A DNA stretch of 45,493 nucleotides, from positions 1 through 45,493 of the forward strand of contig QANT01003251.1 of assembly GCA_003254885.1 (NCBI GenBank), given 5' to 3'. Shown piece by piece: positions 44,907 through 45,493 of the stretch (its first letter is position 1; each line of letters opens with the position of its first letter). The notes beneath the pieces are model-generated. The model was not told the DNA's origin, ran no database searches, and saw nothing but the letters and a program-made list of their open reading frames with translations. Made by a program: the position numbers and the translations under genes. Origin of the DNA: Purshia tridentata. Its lineage: Eukaryota; Streptophyta; Magnoliopsida; Rosales; Rosaceae.

Positions 44907-45493
44907 CTAGCTATAAAGGATGCTTCTTTTTATAATGTTTAAATGATCATTTCATCTATGTGCCTTCCTTAGTAATATTTCCATTAATTATATATTTTCC
45001 TTATATCACGAAAACTTTAGTATAATATTGTAAGTTAATTTGCAAGTTAATTTGTATTTGCTTGTCTCTCTCTTAAATTAATTTTCTTGGTTAATAAAAG
45101 TGACAAATACCTCTAAAGTTTAAAGATATTTATAGTAGATTTTAAATAGGTTAATTGACTTTAAATACCAAATTTCAATAATTTTTTAGTTTAGGTACCA
45201 AAATTTAATAGTATTTTAGATTAGGTACTAGTTGAAAAGTCAAACATAATAATATAGTAAAGGGCACTATAATTTACAAATATTACATCACATGCCACTA
45301 CAATAATATATATATATCTATATATTACATATATACTATTACATTAATTTATACTTTATTGTATTAAAACTATAAAAAATAATCCAATCATATCTTAATT
45401 GTGACTGTTTACAATTTAGTTGTGATTGTCTTGGTAAGTTGAAAAAGATAACTTCCATCACTATATTAATTATTATTTTGAATAAAAGTATTG
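44907..45493. other. GDSL 3' flank, no further gene seen
   Basis: AT-rich. An AATAAA near 45093 is a possible poly(A) signal for the GDSL gene. From about 45155 the repeated phrase TTTAG.TTAGGTACCAAA suggests an old repeat, but it runs out without clear ends. Confidence 0.5.

Overview
This is nuclear DNA from a flowering plant, very probably a eudicot and possibly Rosaceae (a guess; the sequence does not prove the family). The evidence is AT-rich intergenic DNA, short GT-AG introns, and three recognisable plant gene families: a neprosin-domain protease, the translation regulator GCN1/ILITYHIA, and a GDSL esterase/lipase of the cutin-synthase-like group. I see no bacterial, viral, CRISPR or operon-like structure.

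Layout. Positions 1-3500 are patchwork: a rearranged scrap of the neprosin gene at the left edge, a plus-strand chain of phase-compatible exons for a small membrane-type protein I do not recognise, a perfect 94-bp direct repeat, a minus-strand single-exon gene for a very charged 145-residue protein, and an AT-rich minisatellite just upstream of that gene. Positions 5548-10026 (minus) hold a seven-exon neprosin-family gene with an intact 469-residue reading frame. Positions 10.1-14.6 kb are intergenic and contain a 900-bp non-autonomous transposon bounded by a perfect 9-bp target duplication, as Mutator-type elements leave.

Positions 14682-36561 (minus) are one gene, GCN1, with about 58 exons that join into an unbroken frame of roughly 2,600 residues. 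Its introns have collected LINE-like poly(A) ends, SINE-like scraps, short tandem duplications and homopolymers. One LINE-like tail ends three bases before a splice acceptor. The upstream region carries a telo-box and four site II elements, the pairing known from plant translation-machinery genes.

Positions 38785-39405 (plus) are a DREB2-type AP2 transcription factor gene broken by three separate one-base losses, so a pseudogene. Positions 42751-44906 (plus) are an intact five-exon GDSL esterase/lipase gene of 363 residues.

The genes look functionally independent, as is normal in plant chromosomes. I found no convincing undescribed multi-gene system. The points most worth checking are the A15-preceded splice acceptor in GCN1, the three-deletion DREB2 relic, the recombined duplications at the left edge, the unrecognised membrane-protein exon chain, and the intact-ended Mutator-like element. 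Exon ends of GCN1 are good to a few bases; those of the neprosin and GDSL genes were placed base by base from splice signals and phase.
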